51,401 nucleotides of DNA from Noviherbaspirillum malthae (GCF_015352985.1 NZ_JACYXF010000042.1:1-51401), one strand, 5' to 3'. Shown: positions 8,065 to 17,914, numbered from the stretch's first letter. Notes: generated from the sequence alone by a model not told the origin. Program-made: numbers and translations.

Positions 8065-9381
8065 ATGAAAAATGAATCGAATCCCGGTCTGCAGGATGAC
8101 GTACGGGTCAGGCAGGCGATAGACAGCGTCGTGCAAGCCGTTCGCGGCGGTGGAAGCGGAAGCGAGGAAATACAGTCCCTTCTCGTGCTGGTGTCCCAAT
8201 TGCGGGAGGCGAACCAGAACCTGGTGCTGGCCGCGGTGAAGGCGCAGGTCCAGCGGGAAACGGCCGAAGCGCGCAACCGGCAGCAGAACGAATTCCTGGC
8301 CATGCTTGCGCATGAACTGCGCAATCCGATCGCCCCCATCGGCAATGCCGCCAGCCTCCTCGAAAAGATCACGGCGGCCCATCCGCTTCTGCCGAAGATA
8401 CAGGGCGTCATCAGCCGGCAGGTGAGCCACATGGCGCGCCTGATCGACGATCTGCTCGATGCATCCCGCATCACCAGCGGCAAGGTCAGCCTGGAAAAAT
8501 CCAGTATCGCGGTCAATGAAGTGCTGAATCGCGCGCTTGAAGTCGTGCGTGCCACCATCGACCAGCGGCGCCAGCAGCTCATGGCCGAACCGCTCGACAC
8601 CGAGGTGATGGTCGAAGGCGATCTGATCCGCCTGTCACAGGCACTGAGCAACATCCTCGTCAATGCCTCCAAGTTCACGCCGGAAGCGGGCGAAGTCAGC
8701 GTGAGCATGAAACAGCAGGGCGATGCCATCCATATCCTGGTGCGGGACAACGGCATCGGCATCGAGCCCGAACTGCTGCCGCATGTCTTCGAACTGTTCC
8801 GCCAGGGACCGAGGACGCTGGCCCGCAGCGAAGGCGGGCTCGGCATCGGGCTGTCCGTGGCGAAGGCGCTGGTGGAAATGCACGGCGGCAGGATCAACGT
8901 TCACAGCATGGGACGCAACCTGGGCAGCGAATTTACGATCGTGCTGCCCGTCGCACAGTCGGGACCGCCAGGAACGGCCGGCGCGGAGCCGGCTCCTCTC
9001 ACGGCATCTTCCGCCTGCCGCCGCATCCTTCTCATCGAAGACAATCCCGACACGGGCGCCACGCTGCAGCTGCTGCTCGAACTCAGCGGCCATCAGGTCA
9101 CCGTCGCGCTCGACGGACTGAGCGGCGTGTCACTGGCGAAAGACGGCAGCTACGATGTCGTCATCTGCGATATCGGACTGCCCGGCCTTAACGGCTACGG
9201 CGTCATCACCCAGATCAGGCAGCATCTGGAAAGACGCCAGCCGTATGCGATCGCCGTTTCCGGCTATGGGCAGCCGGAAGACCGGGCCCGCGCCATCAAT
9301 GCCGGCTTCGACGAGTATCTGGTCAAGCCGGTGAAGACGGAGACGGTGCTGGGACTGATTGCTGCGCAAGACGCAGTGTGA
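8065..9381 (+). CDS. Soluble hybrid histidine kinase (HisKA-HATPase-receiver)
   Basis: 438 residues with no membrane segment and no recognisable sensor domain. A short helical N-terminus (EIQSLLVLVSQLREANQNLVL) leads into a HisKA domain with the phospho-acceptor His near 83 in LAHELRNPIAP. The N-box is NILVNASKFTP; G-boxes are DNGIGI and GGLGIGLSVAK. A C-terminal receiver has acidic pair IEDN, phospho-acceptor Asp near 369 (ICDIGLPG) and Lys in LVKPVK, so it looks functional. The lack of an input domain suggests it takes its signal from a partner, most simply the KaiC-like protein encoded upstream. The H-box and receiver closely resemble those of the next gene. Confidence 0.9.
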   Translation: MKNESNPGLQDDVRVRQAIDSVVQAVRGGGSGSEEIQSLLVLVSQLREANQNLVLAAVKAQVQRETAEARNRQQNEFLAMLAHELRNPIAPIGNAASLLEKITAAHPLLPKIQGVISRQVSHMARLIDDLLDASRITSGKVSLEKSSIAVNEVLNRALEVVRATIDQRRQQLMAEPLDTEVMVEGDLIRLSQALSNILVNASKFTPEAGEVSVSMKQQGDAIHILVRDNGIGIEPELLPHVFELFRQGPRTLARSEGGLGIGLSVAKALVEMHGGRINVHSMGRNLGSEFTIVLPVAQSGPPGTAGAEPAPLTASSACRRILLIEDNPDTGATLQLLLELSGHQVTVALDGLSGVSLAKDGSYDVVICDIGLPGLNGYGVITQIRQHLERRQPYAIAVSGYGQPEDRARAINAGFDEYLVKPVKTETVLGLIAAQDAV

Positions 9382-9635
9382 TTCCGCAGACCATCGAGCA
9401 GCGGGACCAGCGCGGAATGACTTGCCGCAACAGGCTGATGGAAGTATGCACTTCGGCTGCGTGCTGGTTACGATTTGTTTCCTGAGGAAAACATTTATTC
9501 CCTCAACTGCTATACTCGGCGACAAATCGCACGGATAACCTCCTTCGTCGCCTCGCTGATTTCCAACAATCAAAAAAGCCCAAACCAAGCTGCGGGAAAT
9601 CTGTCACACCAATTATTGTTTTGAGAATTCAGGGG

Positions 9636-12600
9636 ATGTCTTTGACCGGAGACCTGTCAGCGAGTGAGCAAGCCTTGCAGCTCATCGAGCAGGTTGCAGA
9701 TATCGCGTTCATCATTACTGATGCCGAAGGAGTCATTACCAGCTGCTCGGCCGGTGCGGAACAGCTTACGGGCTGGACTCGGGGCGAGATCGTCGGTCAG
9801 CCTGCCGCCGTGATATTTTCACCCGAAGACCGGGCTGCCGGCATTCCCGGCAAGGAAATGGAAACCGCACGGCGCAACGGCGCCGCCGCCGATGTCCGCT
9901 GGCTTGTCGCCAGGAACGGAGATCGCTTCCTTGCCGAGTGCAAGCTGACGCCGCTGAGGACGCCCGACGGTCATATTGCAGGCTATGCGAATACCCTGCG
10001 CGATATCACCTCGGCAGGCAGGCTGCAGGAAAGCGAAGCGAAATTCCGGGCGATGGTCAATGCCACGCCGCACATGGTGTGGTCCTCATTGCCTGACGGG
10101 ACCGGGGACTACTTCAACGAACGCATGACGGCGTTCACCGGCATGCCCGAGGAGCGGCTGTACGGTCACGGATGGGCCGACCTCGTGCATCCTGATGACC
10201 GGGCATCCGCCATCAGCGCCTGGATGGCTGCATTGCAAAAGGGAGAGTCGCTGTCCATCGAATTCCGCTTCCGCCATGTTTCGGGCGAGTACCGATGGGT
10301 ACTCTGCCGCGGCGAGCCGGTCAAGGATTGCGCCGGGAACATCATCAGATGGATAGGCACCAATACCGATATCCATGCCCGGAAGACCGCACAAGCCAGG
10401 CTGGCCGAAAGCGAGGAGCGTTTCCGCATACTGGCCACAACGACGGCGCAGGTCGTCTGGATTTGCGATGCCAAAGGCGAAGTTGTGCTCGACTCCGCTT
10501 CCTGGCGAGCCTTCACCGGCCAGACGGAAGCACGGTTGAGAGACCTGGGTTGGATCGACGCCTTGCATCCCGATGATCGGGAAAGGACGATGGAAGCCTG
10601 GACCCGGGCGACTCGTGAACGGAGCCTCTATGAACTCGAATGCCGCGTGCGCCATGCCAGCGGCGAGTACCGCTGGATGCTGAATCGCGCCGTCCCCCTG
10701 CTGGACAGCGACGGCTCGGTCCGGGAATGGGTGGGAACCTGCACCGACGTGACGGACAAGAAGCAGACGGAAACCGCGCTGAAGGAAACGCGGAGACGCC
10801 TGGACGCGACGCTCGTCGCCAGCGAGGTCGGCACTTTTGCTTGGAACATTCAATCCGACCAGGTGTTCGCCGATGCGAGCCTGATGCCGCTGCTCGGGGT
10901 GACGGAGCAGGACATCCAGGGAGGCCGCGCCGAAGCCTACCTGAAGGCCATTCATCCCGACGATGTGAACGCGGTCAGGAAAGCCCTTGAAGGCGTCGTC
11001 ACCTCGGGCAAGACATATCAGGCCGTCTATCGTGTCGTGCTGGCTCCGCACGGCGAGCAGCGCTTCGTACACGCACGCGGCAAGGTGGAGTTTTCAGCCG
11101 ACGGCAAGCCGTCATGGCTGACGGGAATCGTCATCGACGTGACGGCATTGAAAGCGGCCGAAGTCGAACTGCGCCAGAAGGAACAGCAGTACCGTGCCCT
11201 GTTCAACTCCATCGAAGAAGGCTTCTACATCGTCGAAATGGTCTTTGATGAATCGGGCCGGGCCGTCAATCACCGCTACCTGGAAGCCAATGCCAGCGTT
11301 GCGCGCATTACCGGAATCCAACATGCCGCCGGCAAGCTGGCGACCGACCTGATTCCGGAATACGACCCGGCATGGCGCGAGCTGTTCCTCAACGTGCTGG
11401 AAACCGGAGAACCGGGGCAAGCGCTGGTCGAAGTGTCAAGGTGGGGGAAGTGGCTGGACTTCTCCGTGACCCGGCTTGGCGAGCGCGCCGAGAACAAGCT
11501 GGCCGTCCTCGTGCGCGACATCACCGAGCGCAAGCGGCATGAGGATGCGCTGCGCTTTCGCGAAGAACGCTACCGCGCGCTGTTCAATTCGATTGACGAA
11601 GGCTTCTACATCATTGAACTGATCCGAGATGACGCGGGCAAGGCGGTCGACTACCGCTTTCTCGAAGCCAATCCCGCTGCGGAACGGCATAACGGGCTGC
11701 GCAATCCGGTCGGCAAGAGGCTCAGTGAAGTCCTTCCGTCGCCCAAGCTGGAGTGGGTCGCGCGTTATGACAATGTTGTCAGGACGGGCGAGCCCGAGCG
11801 GTTCAGCGACTATTCGCCGTCACTCGGGCGCTGGTTCGACATTTCCGTGTCGCGGCTCGGCGATGCGTCCAGCCGGCAGGCGGCCATCCTGTTCAACGAT
11901 GTCACCGAGCGCAAGCACAACGAGGAAAAGCTGCATCGGCTCGCCGCCGATCTGCGCCAGGCCAACCAGCGGCAGAACGACTTCCTGGCGACGCTGGCCC
12001 ATGAGTTGCGCAATCCGCTGGCGCCCATCCGAACAGGGCTTGACCTGATCCATGCCGGCATGGAGGTATCGCCGCCGGTGGCGAAGGTCCATGAAATGAT
12101 GGACAGGCAGGTCAATCATCTGGTCTATCTGATCGATGACCTGCTCGACCTGGCACGCGTCAACAGCGGCAAGATCGTATTGAAGAAGTCGCGCAGCCCG
12201 CTCAAGGAAATTGTTCGGCATGCGATCGAAGCCAGCATGCCCATGATCAATGCGAAGGGCCATCATCTTGAAACTGAGATCGTGGAGGAACCCATCTGGG
12301 TCGATGCGGACATCAACCGTCTGCGGCAGGTGATCGGCAACCTGCTGACGAATGCGGCCAAGTACACGCCGCACGGCGGCAATATCATGCTGTCCCTGCA
12401 GCGAAGAGACAGTGAAGCGCTCATCAGCGTGTCGGACAACGGCATCGGCATCGCGGCGGAAGATATCCCGCATCTCTTCGACATGTTTTCGCAGATAGGA
12501 CGCGGACTCGGCCATGCCGAGGGCGGGCTGGGCATCGGGCTGAACCTGGTCAAGCGGCTGACCGAAAAGCACGGCGGGTCGGTATCCGTATCCAGCCCCG

Positions 12601-13067
12601 GTCTCAACCAGGGCAGTACCTTCACCATCCGCCTTCCTGTCGCGCAGCGCGGCACCGATGGGATGGCGGCAGAGACCTCGCAGGAGAACATGCCTGCGGC
12701 AAGTGCCTCGCTGCGTGTCCTCGTGGTGGACGACAACATCGATGCCGCCCAGCTGCTGAAGGAACTGCTTGCGGTGAACGGCCACACCGTGCGGCTGGCG
12801 CATGACGGCGCGGAGGCCCTGGAAGCCGCGCGGCAGTTCATGCCGGACCTGGTCCTGATGGATATCGGCATGCCGAAAATGAACGGTTACGAGGCGGCGA
12901 GTGCGATGCGCGAGGAGCCGGGCCTGCAGCACGCCGTGCTGGTCGCGGTGACCGGATTGGGTATGCAGGCCGACGAAGCAAGATGCCTGTCCGCCGGTTT
13001 CAACCATCACCTTGCGAAGCCGGTCAGTCTTGCCAGACTGGCTGAATTGATCGCACAGGTTCAATGA
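9636..13067 (+). CDS. Multi-PAS soluble hybrid histidine kinase
   Basis: About 1143 residues with no membrane helix. At least five and probably six PAS/PAC modules occupy residues 1-760; several end in the typical PAC signature (for example SGEYRWVLCRG, IIRWIGTNTDIHARK). The fifth and sixth are near-duplicates (RALFNSIEEGFYIVEM and RALFNSIDEGFYIIEL). The kinase core has LAHELRNPLAP (His near 788), NLLTNAAKYTP, DNGIGI and GGLGIGLNLVK. The receiver has VVDDN, LMDIGMP (Asp near 1075) and LAKPVS. A TTG at 9621 in frame could also start the protein, but the ATG is more likely. It probably senses a cytoplasmic signal such as redox state, light or a small molecule; the cofactor is unknown. Confidence 0.9.
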   Translation: MSLTGDLSASEQALQLIEQVADIAFIITDAEGVITSCSAGAEQLTGWTRGEIVGQPAAVIFSPEDRAAGIPGKEMETARRNGAAADVRWLVARNGDRFLAECKLTPLRTPDGHIAGYANTLRDITSAGRLQESEAKFRAMVNATPHMVWSSLPDGTGDYFNERMTAFTGMPEERLYGHGWADLVHPDDRASAISAWMAALQKGESLSIEFRFRHVSGEYRWVLCRGEPVKDCAGNIIRWIGTNTDIHARKTAQARLAESEERFRILATTTAQVVWICDAKGEVVLDSASWRAFTGQTEARLRDLGWIDALHPDDRERTMEAWTRATRERSLYELECRVRHASGEYRWMLNRAVPLLDSDGSVREWVGTCTDVTDKKQTETALKETRRRLDATLVASEVGTFAWNIQSDQVFADASLMPLLGVTEQDIQGGRAEAYLKAIHPDDVNAVRKALEGVVTSGKTYQAVYRVVLAPHGEQRFVHARGKVEFSADGKPSWLTGIVIDVTALKAAEVELRQKEQQYRALFNSIEEGFYIVEMVFDESGRAVNHRYLEANASVARITGIQHAAGKLATDLIPEYDPAWRELFLNVLETGEPGQALVEVSRWGKWLDFSVTRLGERAENKLAVLVRDITERKRHEDALRFREERYRALFNSIDEGFYIIELIRDDAGKAVDYRFLEANPAAERHNGLRNPVGKRLSEVLPSPKLEWVARYDNVVRTGEPERFSDYSPSLGRWFDISVSRLGDASSRQAAILFNDVTERKHNEEKLHRLAADLRQANQRQNDFLATLAHELRNPLAPIRTGLDLIHAGMEVSPPVAKVHEMMDRQVNHLVYLIDDLLDLARVNSGKIVLKKSRSPLKEIVRHAIEASMPMINAKGHHLETEIVEEPIWVDADINRLRQVIGNLLTNAAKYTPHGGNIMLSLQRRDSEALISVSDNGIGIAAEDIPHLFDMFSQIGRGLGHAEGGLGIGLNLVKRLTEKHGGSVSVSSPGLNQGSTFTIRLPVAQRGTDGMAAETSQENMPAASASLRVLVVDDNIDAAQLLKELLAVNGHTVRLAHDGAEALEAARQFMPDLVLMDIGMPKMNGYEAASAMREEPGLQHAVLVAVTGLGMQADEARCLSAGFNHHLAKPVSLARLAELIAQVQ

Positions 13068-13148
13068 CTGCGCTTGTCATGTTGCGTCTTGATCGGGGGA
13101 CGCGAGACGCACGACAATGACGGACGAAACCCTTCCTGCGAATTCGCC

Positions 13149-15851
13149 CTAAGCAAAAGATACCCGGGGCGCGACCGGCTGGGTCTCCGACGGCGGCAGC
13201 GGCCTCGAAACGAAGTATCCCTGGATCTCGTCGCACTGCAGCGACTTGAGCACCCTGGCCTGTTCGACCGACTCCACGCCTTCGGCCACCACTTTCATGC
13301 CCAGCGAATGCGCCATCGTGATGATGGCGGTATAGAACACCTTGCCTTCCCTGGATTGTTCAAGCTGCGCGGTGAAGGCCCGGTCGACCTTGAGGACGTC
13401 GAAGTCCATGCGCTGCAATTGCGACAGCGATGAATAGCCGGTGCCGAAATCGTCGACCAGAAGGGTAATGCCCATGTCGCGTATGGAGCGGATGGCCGCC
13501 GATACGCTTTCGCTGTCGCCCATCATCGACGATTCCGTCAATTCCACTTCGATCAGGGCAGGATCGATGCCGTGCCGTGCGATGCAGCCGGCCAGCGCCT
13601 GCGCCGGATTGGCATTCTGAAAATGGAGCGCGGAGACATTGACCGACACCGGCACCACCTGCCTGCCGTTCCTGGCCCAGAAGGCGAGCTGCGCGCAGAC
13701 CTTGTCGATGACCTGTTCTCCCAGCCTTGCAATCAATCCGGCATCTTCGGCCAGCGGAATGAATTCGTTCGGCTCGATCAGTCCGCGGATCGGATGGTGC
13801 CAGCGCACCAGCGCCTCCATGCTGGTGGTGACGCCGCTGCTGGTGGAAACGCGCGGCTGGTAGTGAATCACCATCTGGTCGTGCTCGAGCGCATGCCGCA
13901 GCTCCATCTCCCGCTGGTGGCGCGAGCGCAGGCGCTCCGAGAAGTCCGCATCGAAGAAGCAGTAATTTCTTTTGCCTGACGTCTTGACCGAATACATCGC
14001 CATGTCGGCATTGTTGAGCAGCAGGGTGGCATCGGTGCCGTCCTTCGGGAAGACGCTGATGCCGATCGACACGCCGACGCCATACACGCCCTTGGAAATT
14101 CGGAAGGAGGAACGGAATGCGGCGAGAATCCGTTCGGCCACCTGGGCGGCATCGTCCGCGTCTTCCAGCGATTCGAGGATGACCAGGAATTCGTCGCCGC
14201 CGATGCGCGCGACCCTGTCCTGCGGGCGCACCGCGTCTTCCAGGCGCCGCGCCACGTTGCGCAGGATGTCGTCGCCGGCGTCATGGCCCATGGTGTCGTT
14301 GACGGTCTTGAAGCCGTCGAGATCAAGGAACAGCAAGGCCAGCATCGTTTTCTCACGCCCGGCGCGCTCGACTGCTTCAGGCAGGAAGGCATTGAGCCAG
14401 TGCCGGTTCGGCAGACCCGTGAGCGCGTCCTCGTTGCCGCGCTTCTCCAGTTCCGCCACGTGCGCCTTCATCTCGCTGATATCGCGCATGGTGATCGCCA
14501 GATCGTCATCCGGGCGCGACACGCGGATGTTGAGCCACTGCGGGCCCCTCAGGCGCAGATCATGCAGGTCGACCTCGCCTTCATAGAAGCGATGCTTCAT
14601 GGCCTTGGCCATCATCTTCATCGTACGCTCGGCCGCCTCGCCCTGGTAGAGCGCCGACAGCCTGGCACCCAGCAAGACGCTGCGGCGAACATCGAGCAGC
14701 CGGGCCGCCCTGTCGTTGCAGTCGATGATCCGGAAATCTATCAGCCGCATCTGCTTATCGTAAATCGGCCGGGCGATGACGAAACCCTCGTTGCCCACTT
14801 CGGTCGCGGTACGATAGGTGGCCTGGACCGTCTCCACCTGATGCTTACGCCAAGCCAGGTGCAGCGACACGCCCATCGCAACCAGGGTAACGACGGCCAG
14901 CAGCGCGGTTCCTGCGGCGGCATTCCGGATGACGTCCCTGCGCCATTCCCGGTACGGCGCCAGCACCGCCTCCTGGTCCAGCCCGGCCATCGTGATCATT
15001 CCGTAATCGACGGTCGCCTGCCAGCCGACATACCGGCTGCGGCCGTCGACGAACCATGCGCTGCCGTCAAGGTGCCGTCCGTCCTTCCAGTCCTTCAGGG
15101 CGGGCTGCCTCAGCAAGGCTTGGCTCTTTTCGCCCGGCAGGAAAATGGTTTCTCCAATGCGCGCAAGCCTGACCCGTTCATCCGCGCTAAGGATGGCGAA
15201 GAAGCCGTACGTCTTCAGCGTGGTCTCGTCATAGGCGGAGGTGAAGTAGTCGGGAGTGACCGACACCAGGACGATGCCGTTGAAGCTGCCGTCCTCTGCG
15301 GACAGCCGGCGGGAAAACGGGACGACCGGAGTGCGCGAAAAGTTGCCGATGCGTGCCGTGCCGATATAGAACAGGTCTGCAGTCTCCAGATGCGCACGGA
15401 AGTAGGGTTCTTCCGCGATATTGACGCGCGCTGCCGAGGGAATGGTGCTGCTCACCAGATTACCGTTGCGGTCGATCAGGCTGATGAAAAAGCCGGATTC
15501 CATCGATTGCAGGCGCGGATGGCGGAACCTGGAAGGCTGGAAATTTCCGTTGGAGGTTTCCGATCCGTACTTGATAAAGAGCGTGAGCTGGTCCACCGCC
15601 TCAAGCGCCCGGAACAAATGGTTCGCATATGCCCTGCTGAGGATGCCGGCTTCATTGATTGCGTTGGCTTCGGCACTGGCTTGCTCTCTTTCAAGGTAGC
15701 CCAGCAGCACGCTCCATCCAATCAGCGCAAGAACGAGAGACTTGATCGGCCAGAACAGCAGCAGCCATCGTTTCCGCTTCATGAACCGCAGGTCGCCGAA
15801 CGCGTCCCTGAGGCGCGCGGCGGATGTCTCGAACCGACCGGAAGATGCCAT
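13149..15851 (-). CDS. Membrane GGDEF-EAL protein with dCache-like sensor
   Basis: 900 residues. A membrane helix at about 28-50 and another at about 305-328 enclose a large periplasmic region. Its phrases (SGFFISLIDRNGNLVSS, EEPYFRAHLETADLFYIGTA, FNGIVLVSVTPDYFT) are typical of dCache_1 sensors seen in diguanylate cyclases. A PAS-like segment follows, then GGDEF (motif near 550, I-site RPQD) and EAL (EALVRW near 678, DDFGTGYSS, LKVDRAF, QGYFVSRP). Both catalytic domains appear intact. The ATG at 15851 has GGAG eight bases upstream. It converges with the multi-PAS kinase, about 80 bases between stops, and stands alone as a transcription unit. Confidence 0.92.
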   Translation of the reverse strand: MASSGRFETSAARLRDAFGDLRFMKRKRWLLLFWPIKSLVLALIGWSVLLGYLEREQASAEANAINEAGILSRAYANHLFRALEAVDQLTLFIKYGSETSNGNFQPSRFRHPRLQSMESGFFISLIDRNGNLVSSTIPSAARVNIAEEPYFRAHLETADLFYIGTARIGNFSRTPVVPFSRRLSAEDGSFNGIVLVSVTPDYFTSAYDETTLKTYGFFAILSADERVRLARIGETIFLPGEKSQALLRQPALKDWKDGRHLDGSAWFVDGRSRYVGWQATVDYGMITMAGLDQEAVLAPYREWRRDVIRNAAAGTALLAVVTLVAMGVSLHLAWRKHQVETVQATYRTATEVGNEGFVIARPIYDKQMRLIDFRIIDCNDRAARLLDVRRSVLLGARLSALYQGEAAERTMKMMAKAMKHRFYEGEVDLHDLRLRGPQWLNIRVSRPDDDLAITMRDISEMKAHVAELEKRGNEDALTGLPNRHWLNAFLPEAVERAGREKTMLALLFLDLDGFKTVNDTMGHDAGDDILRNVARRLEDAVRPQDRVARIGGDEFLVILESLEDADDAAQVAERILAAFRSSFRISKGVYGVGVSIGISVFPKDGTDATLLLNNADMAMYSVKTSGKRNYCFFDADFSERLRSRHQREMELRHALEHDQMVIHYQPRVSTSSGVTTSMEALVRWHHPIRGLIEPNEFIPLAEDAGLIARLGEQVIDKVCAQLAFWARNGRQVVPVSVNVSALHFQNANPAQALAGCIARHGIDPALIEVELTESSMMGDSESVSAAIRSIRDMGITLLVDDFGTGYSSLSQLQRMDFDVLKVDRAFTAQLEQSREGKVFYTAIITMAHSLGMKVVAEGVESVEQARVLKSLQCDEIQGYFVSRPLPPSETQPVAPRVSFA

Positions 15852-16039
15852 GGGCAGAACTCCATCGACACTGGACCAGAGGGTCTTACCTTACACCAGC
15901 GCCGGTCCTGCACCATTCCGGATCAGCGACTTTGCTTGATTTTCCACAGAGCGCGATTTTCCCGCAGGCGACGCGGCTGCGCAGGAACATGTCATGCATG
16001 CCTTGCTCTAATCAATTCGAATTTCTTTTGGTCACGCCT

Positions 16040-16927
16040 ATGTCTTCGCAGCTCGGTCTGGTATGCATTACCCATTCGCAGGATGTGCGCTATCGCACCA
16101 TCACCCGCAAGCGCCTGCTGCAGCACACCCATGATGTGCAGCAGAAATTACTGGAAGAAATCTATCGCGACAATCTGCAGCGTCTCGATACCGGCCTGCG
16201 TTATTGCGTGCAGGAAGGCATACGGCTCTACCGCATGCCGTCTTCGCTGTTCCCCTTCTCGGACGAGGACGTCGGCCGCGAGGTGCTTGCAAGATTGGCC
16301 GGTGTGGTGGGCCGCGTCGGCGACTGGGCAACCCGGAACGGCATCCGCCTCGTCATGCATCCGGACCAGTTCGTGGTGCTCAATTCCGATTCGGCCAACG
16401 TGGTGGCGAACAGCATCAAGATCCTGCAGATGCATGCCGACATCATGGATTTGCTGAACCAGCCGCGCTCGCCCTGGGCGCTGCTCGAAATCCATGGCGG
16501 CAAGTCGGCGCGCGGCCAGGCGCTGATCGACTGCATAGGCCGGCTGCCGGAAGCGATTCGTTCGCGCCTCGGCCTGGAGAATGATGAATATGCCTACGGG
16601 GCGCAGGAAATCTACGAGATCTGCAAGGCGAGCGGCGTGCCGATGGTGTTCGATGCGCATCACCATGTGATCAATGAAGGCCTGTCGAGTTACGAAGATC
16701 CGAGCGTCGAGGAAATGCTGCTCAAGGCGCGCGAAACCTGGCACGACCCGGCGCAGCAGCTGGTGCATATCTCGAACGGCCGCACCGCTTTCAACGACCG
16801 CAATCACTCCGATCTGATCGAAGTGCTGCCGTCCTCCTATGCGCAGGTGCCCTGGATCGAGATCGAGGCCAAGTTCAAGGAACTTGCGATTCAGAAGATC
16901 CGGCAGTCGGGTGTAGCGCGGCTTTAG
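16040..16927 (+). CDS. uvsE: UV damage endonuclease (UvsE/UvdE)
   Basis: 295-residue TIM-barrel nuclease that nicks DNA 5' of UV photoproducts and some abasic sites, starting an alternative excision repair route. Family landmarks are present: the QLGLVCIT start, IRLYRMPSSLFPF, RLVMHPDQFVVLNS, LEIHGGK, RLGLENDE, MVFDAHHHV, QLVHISNG, HSDLI and WIEIEAKFKE. The His, Glu and Asp residues in these motifs are metal-ligand candidates. The start at 16040 matches where the family begins; an in-frame ATG at 15989 or 15998 with AGGA nearby would add 14-17 residues. It diverges from the GGDEF-EAL gene at 15851 and is not in an operon. Confidence 0.93.
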   Translation: MSSQLGLVCITHSQDVRYRTITRKRLLQHTHDVQQKLLEEIYRDNLQRLDTGLRYCVQEGIRLYRMPSSLFPFSDEDVGREVLARLAGVVGRVGDWATRNGIRLVMHPDQFVVLNSDSANVVANSIKILQMHADIMDLLNQPRSPWALLEIHGGKSARGQALIDCIGRLPEAIRSRLGLENDEYAYGAQEIYEICKASGVPMVFDAHHHVINEGLSSYEDPSVEEMLLKARETWHDPAQQLVHISNGRTAFNDRNHSDLIEVLPSSYAQVPWIEIEAKFKELAIQKIRQSGVARL

Positions 16928-16953
16928 AAAGACATGGAGAATCGCCGGTCTTC

Positions 16954-16979
16954 CAGTGCGGCCGAAGAAGGCCGCACTG
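16954..16979. terminator. Hairpin between convergent uvsE and DUF4394 genes
   Basis: Perfect 10-base-pair stem CAGTGCGGCC / GGCCGCACTG with a six-base loop (GAAGAA). It lies 27 bases after the uvsE stop and 39 bases past the end of the converging gene. No U-tract follows on either strand, so it may work only as an end-stabilising or weak bidirectional hairpin. Confidence 0.5.
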
Positions 16980-17017
16980 TCCGAATATCACCGCAGTGAA
17001 ATCACGTGCCCGAGCAT

Positions 17018-17914
17018 TTATTGCTGTGCCAGGGGAATGGCGATGCCGATGACGGCATCCTCACCTGAGAAGCTGCCGCGATAAGTTGCCTTTCCCGTGG
17101 GCAGACTGATGCTGTACAACGATACGTTGCCATTTGCTTCCTTGAGCGAGGCAAGCCCTCGTACATCGACGGTGACGCCATCCCGAACCGTGCTGTAGAT
17201 ATCGAATCCGGCGGTTGCCGATACATCCTTGCCCAGCTTGCCGGTCGATGCCAGCGTTCCGTCATTGGGCGGTGATTGCAACGCGACCTGGTCCAGGCTG
17301 GTATCGATGACATAGAGGGTGGTGGCAGTCGACGGGTCGAGATCGTTGTTCGTGTAGGCGGCCGCGGTAACGCCGGAAGCATTGGGACCGGTGCCGTTGA
17401 GCGGTGTGGCCGGCGGGTAATCGAGCGGATCATCGACCAGCGTCACGCCTGCGGCATTGATGTTGTGCCTCAGGTTCTGGCCGGTATCGCTAACGATCCG
17501 CAGGCGATCCGCCGCCGGATTGAAGTCGACTCCGAAAGAATTCCCTTCCAATGCCACCGTGACCTGACTGACCTTGGTCGCGGCGGCATTGCCGGTGTCC
17601 AGCATATACACGCCTCCCGACTTGCTCACTCCATACAGCTTTCCGTCCTGCACGCGATAGTCGATGCCGACCAGCGTATCCCCCGCCATCAGGCCGTTCA
17701 CCGCACCGATGGCGCGCGCCTTGTCAGGCTTGTTTTCATTGAAGGAAATGAGCCGCTGATCTTCAGTCAGGCCGATAACCTCCAGAAAGCGGGGCTTCTG
17801 GTCATTGCCGCCTTCATTGGCAGCCGCTTGTTTGCCTGCTTCGTTTGCAGCATGTGCGGAAAGCATGGTTGCAATGAATGCCGCGGCAGCTGCCGGACGC
17901 AGAAAACGTTTCAT
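17018..17914 (-). CDS. Secreted DUF4394 protein
   Basis: 298 residues with a clear signal peptide (MKRFLRPAAAAAFIATMLSAHA). The mature part has the repeated beta-propeller-like phrases of DUF4394 proteins: ITEDQ-type opening (IGLTEDQRLISFNEN), LVGIDYRVQDGKLYGVS, FGVDFNPAADRLRIVSDTGQNLR, GVTAAAYTNND and TTLYVIDTSLDQVALQSPPNDG. The biochemical role of the family is unknown. AAGGAAG stands seven bases before the start. It lies downstream of, and in the same direction as, the ECF sigma/anti-sigma pair with a 260-base gap, so it is a plausible target of that sigma factor. That link is inferred from position only. Confidence 0.85.
   Translation of the reverse strand: MKRFLRPAAAAAFIATMLSAHAANEAGKQAAANEGGNDQKPRFLEVIGLTEDQRLISFNENKPDKARAIGAVNGLMAGDTLVGIDYRVQDGKLYGVSKSGGVYMLDTGNAAATKVSQVTVALEGNSFGVDFNPAADRLRIVSDTGQNLRHNINAAGVTLVDDPLDYPPATPLNGTGPNASGVTAAAYTNNDLDPSTATTLYVIDTSLDQVALQSPPNDGTLASTGKLGKDVSATAGFDIYSTVRDGVTVDVRGLASLKEANGNVSLYSISLPTGKATYRGSFSGEDAVIGIAIPLAQQ

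Noticed and set aside
6399..8897. 832-codon minus-strand frame
   Set aside because: Antisense to the KaiC-like and hybrid kinase genes; repetitive Arg/Ser/Ala composition.
13083..13111. Inverted repeat TGCGTCT / AGACGCA between convergent genes
   Set aside because: Only seven base pairs with a 15-base loop; not a convincing terminator.
13138..13150. GAATTCGCCCT resembles the cloning-site sequence of TA vectors
   Set aside because: It is short, lies across a natural convergent gene junction, and both flanks read as intact genomic genes.
14283..16457. 724-codon plus-strand frame
   Set aside because: Antisense to the dCache GGDEF-EAL gene and partly overlapping uvsE; composition is that of a shadow frame.
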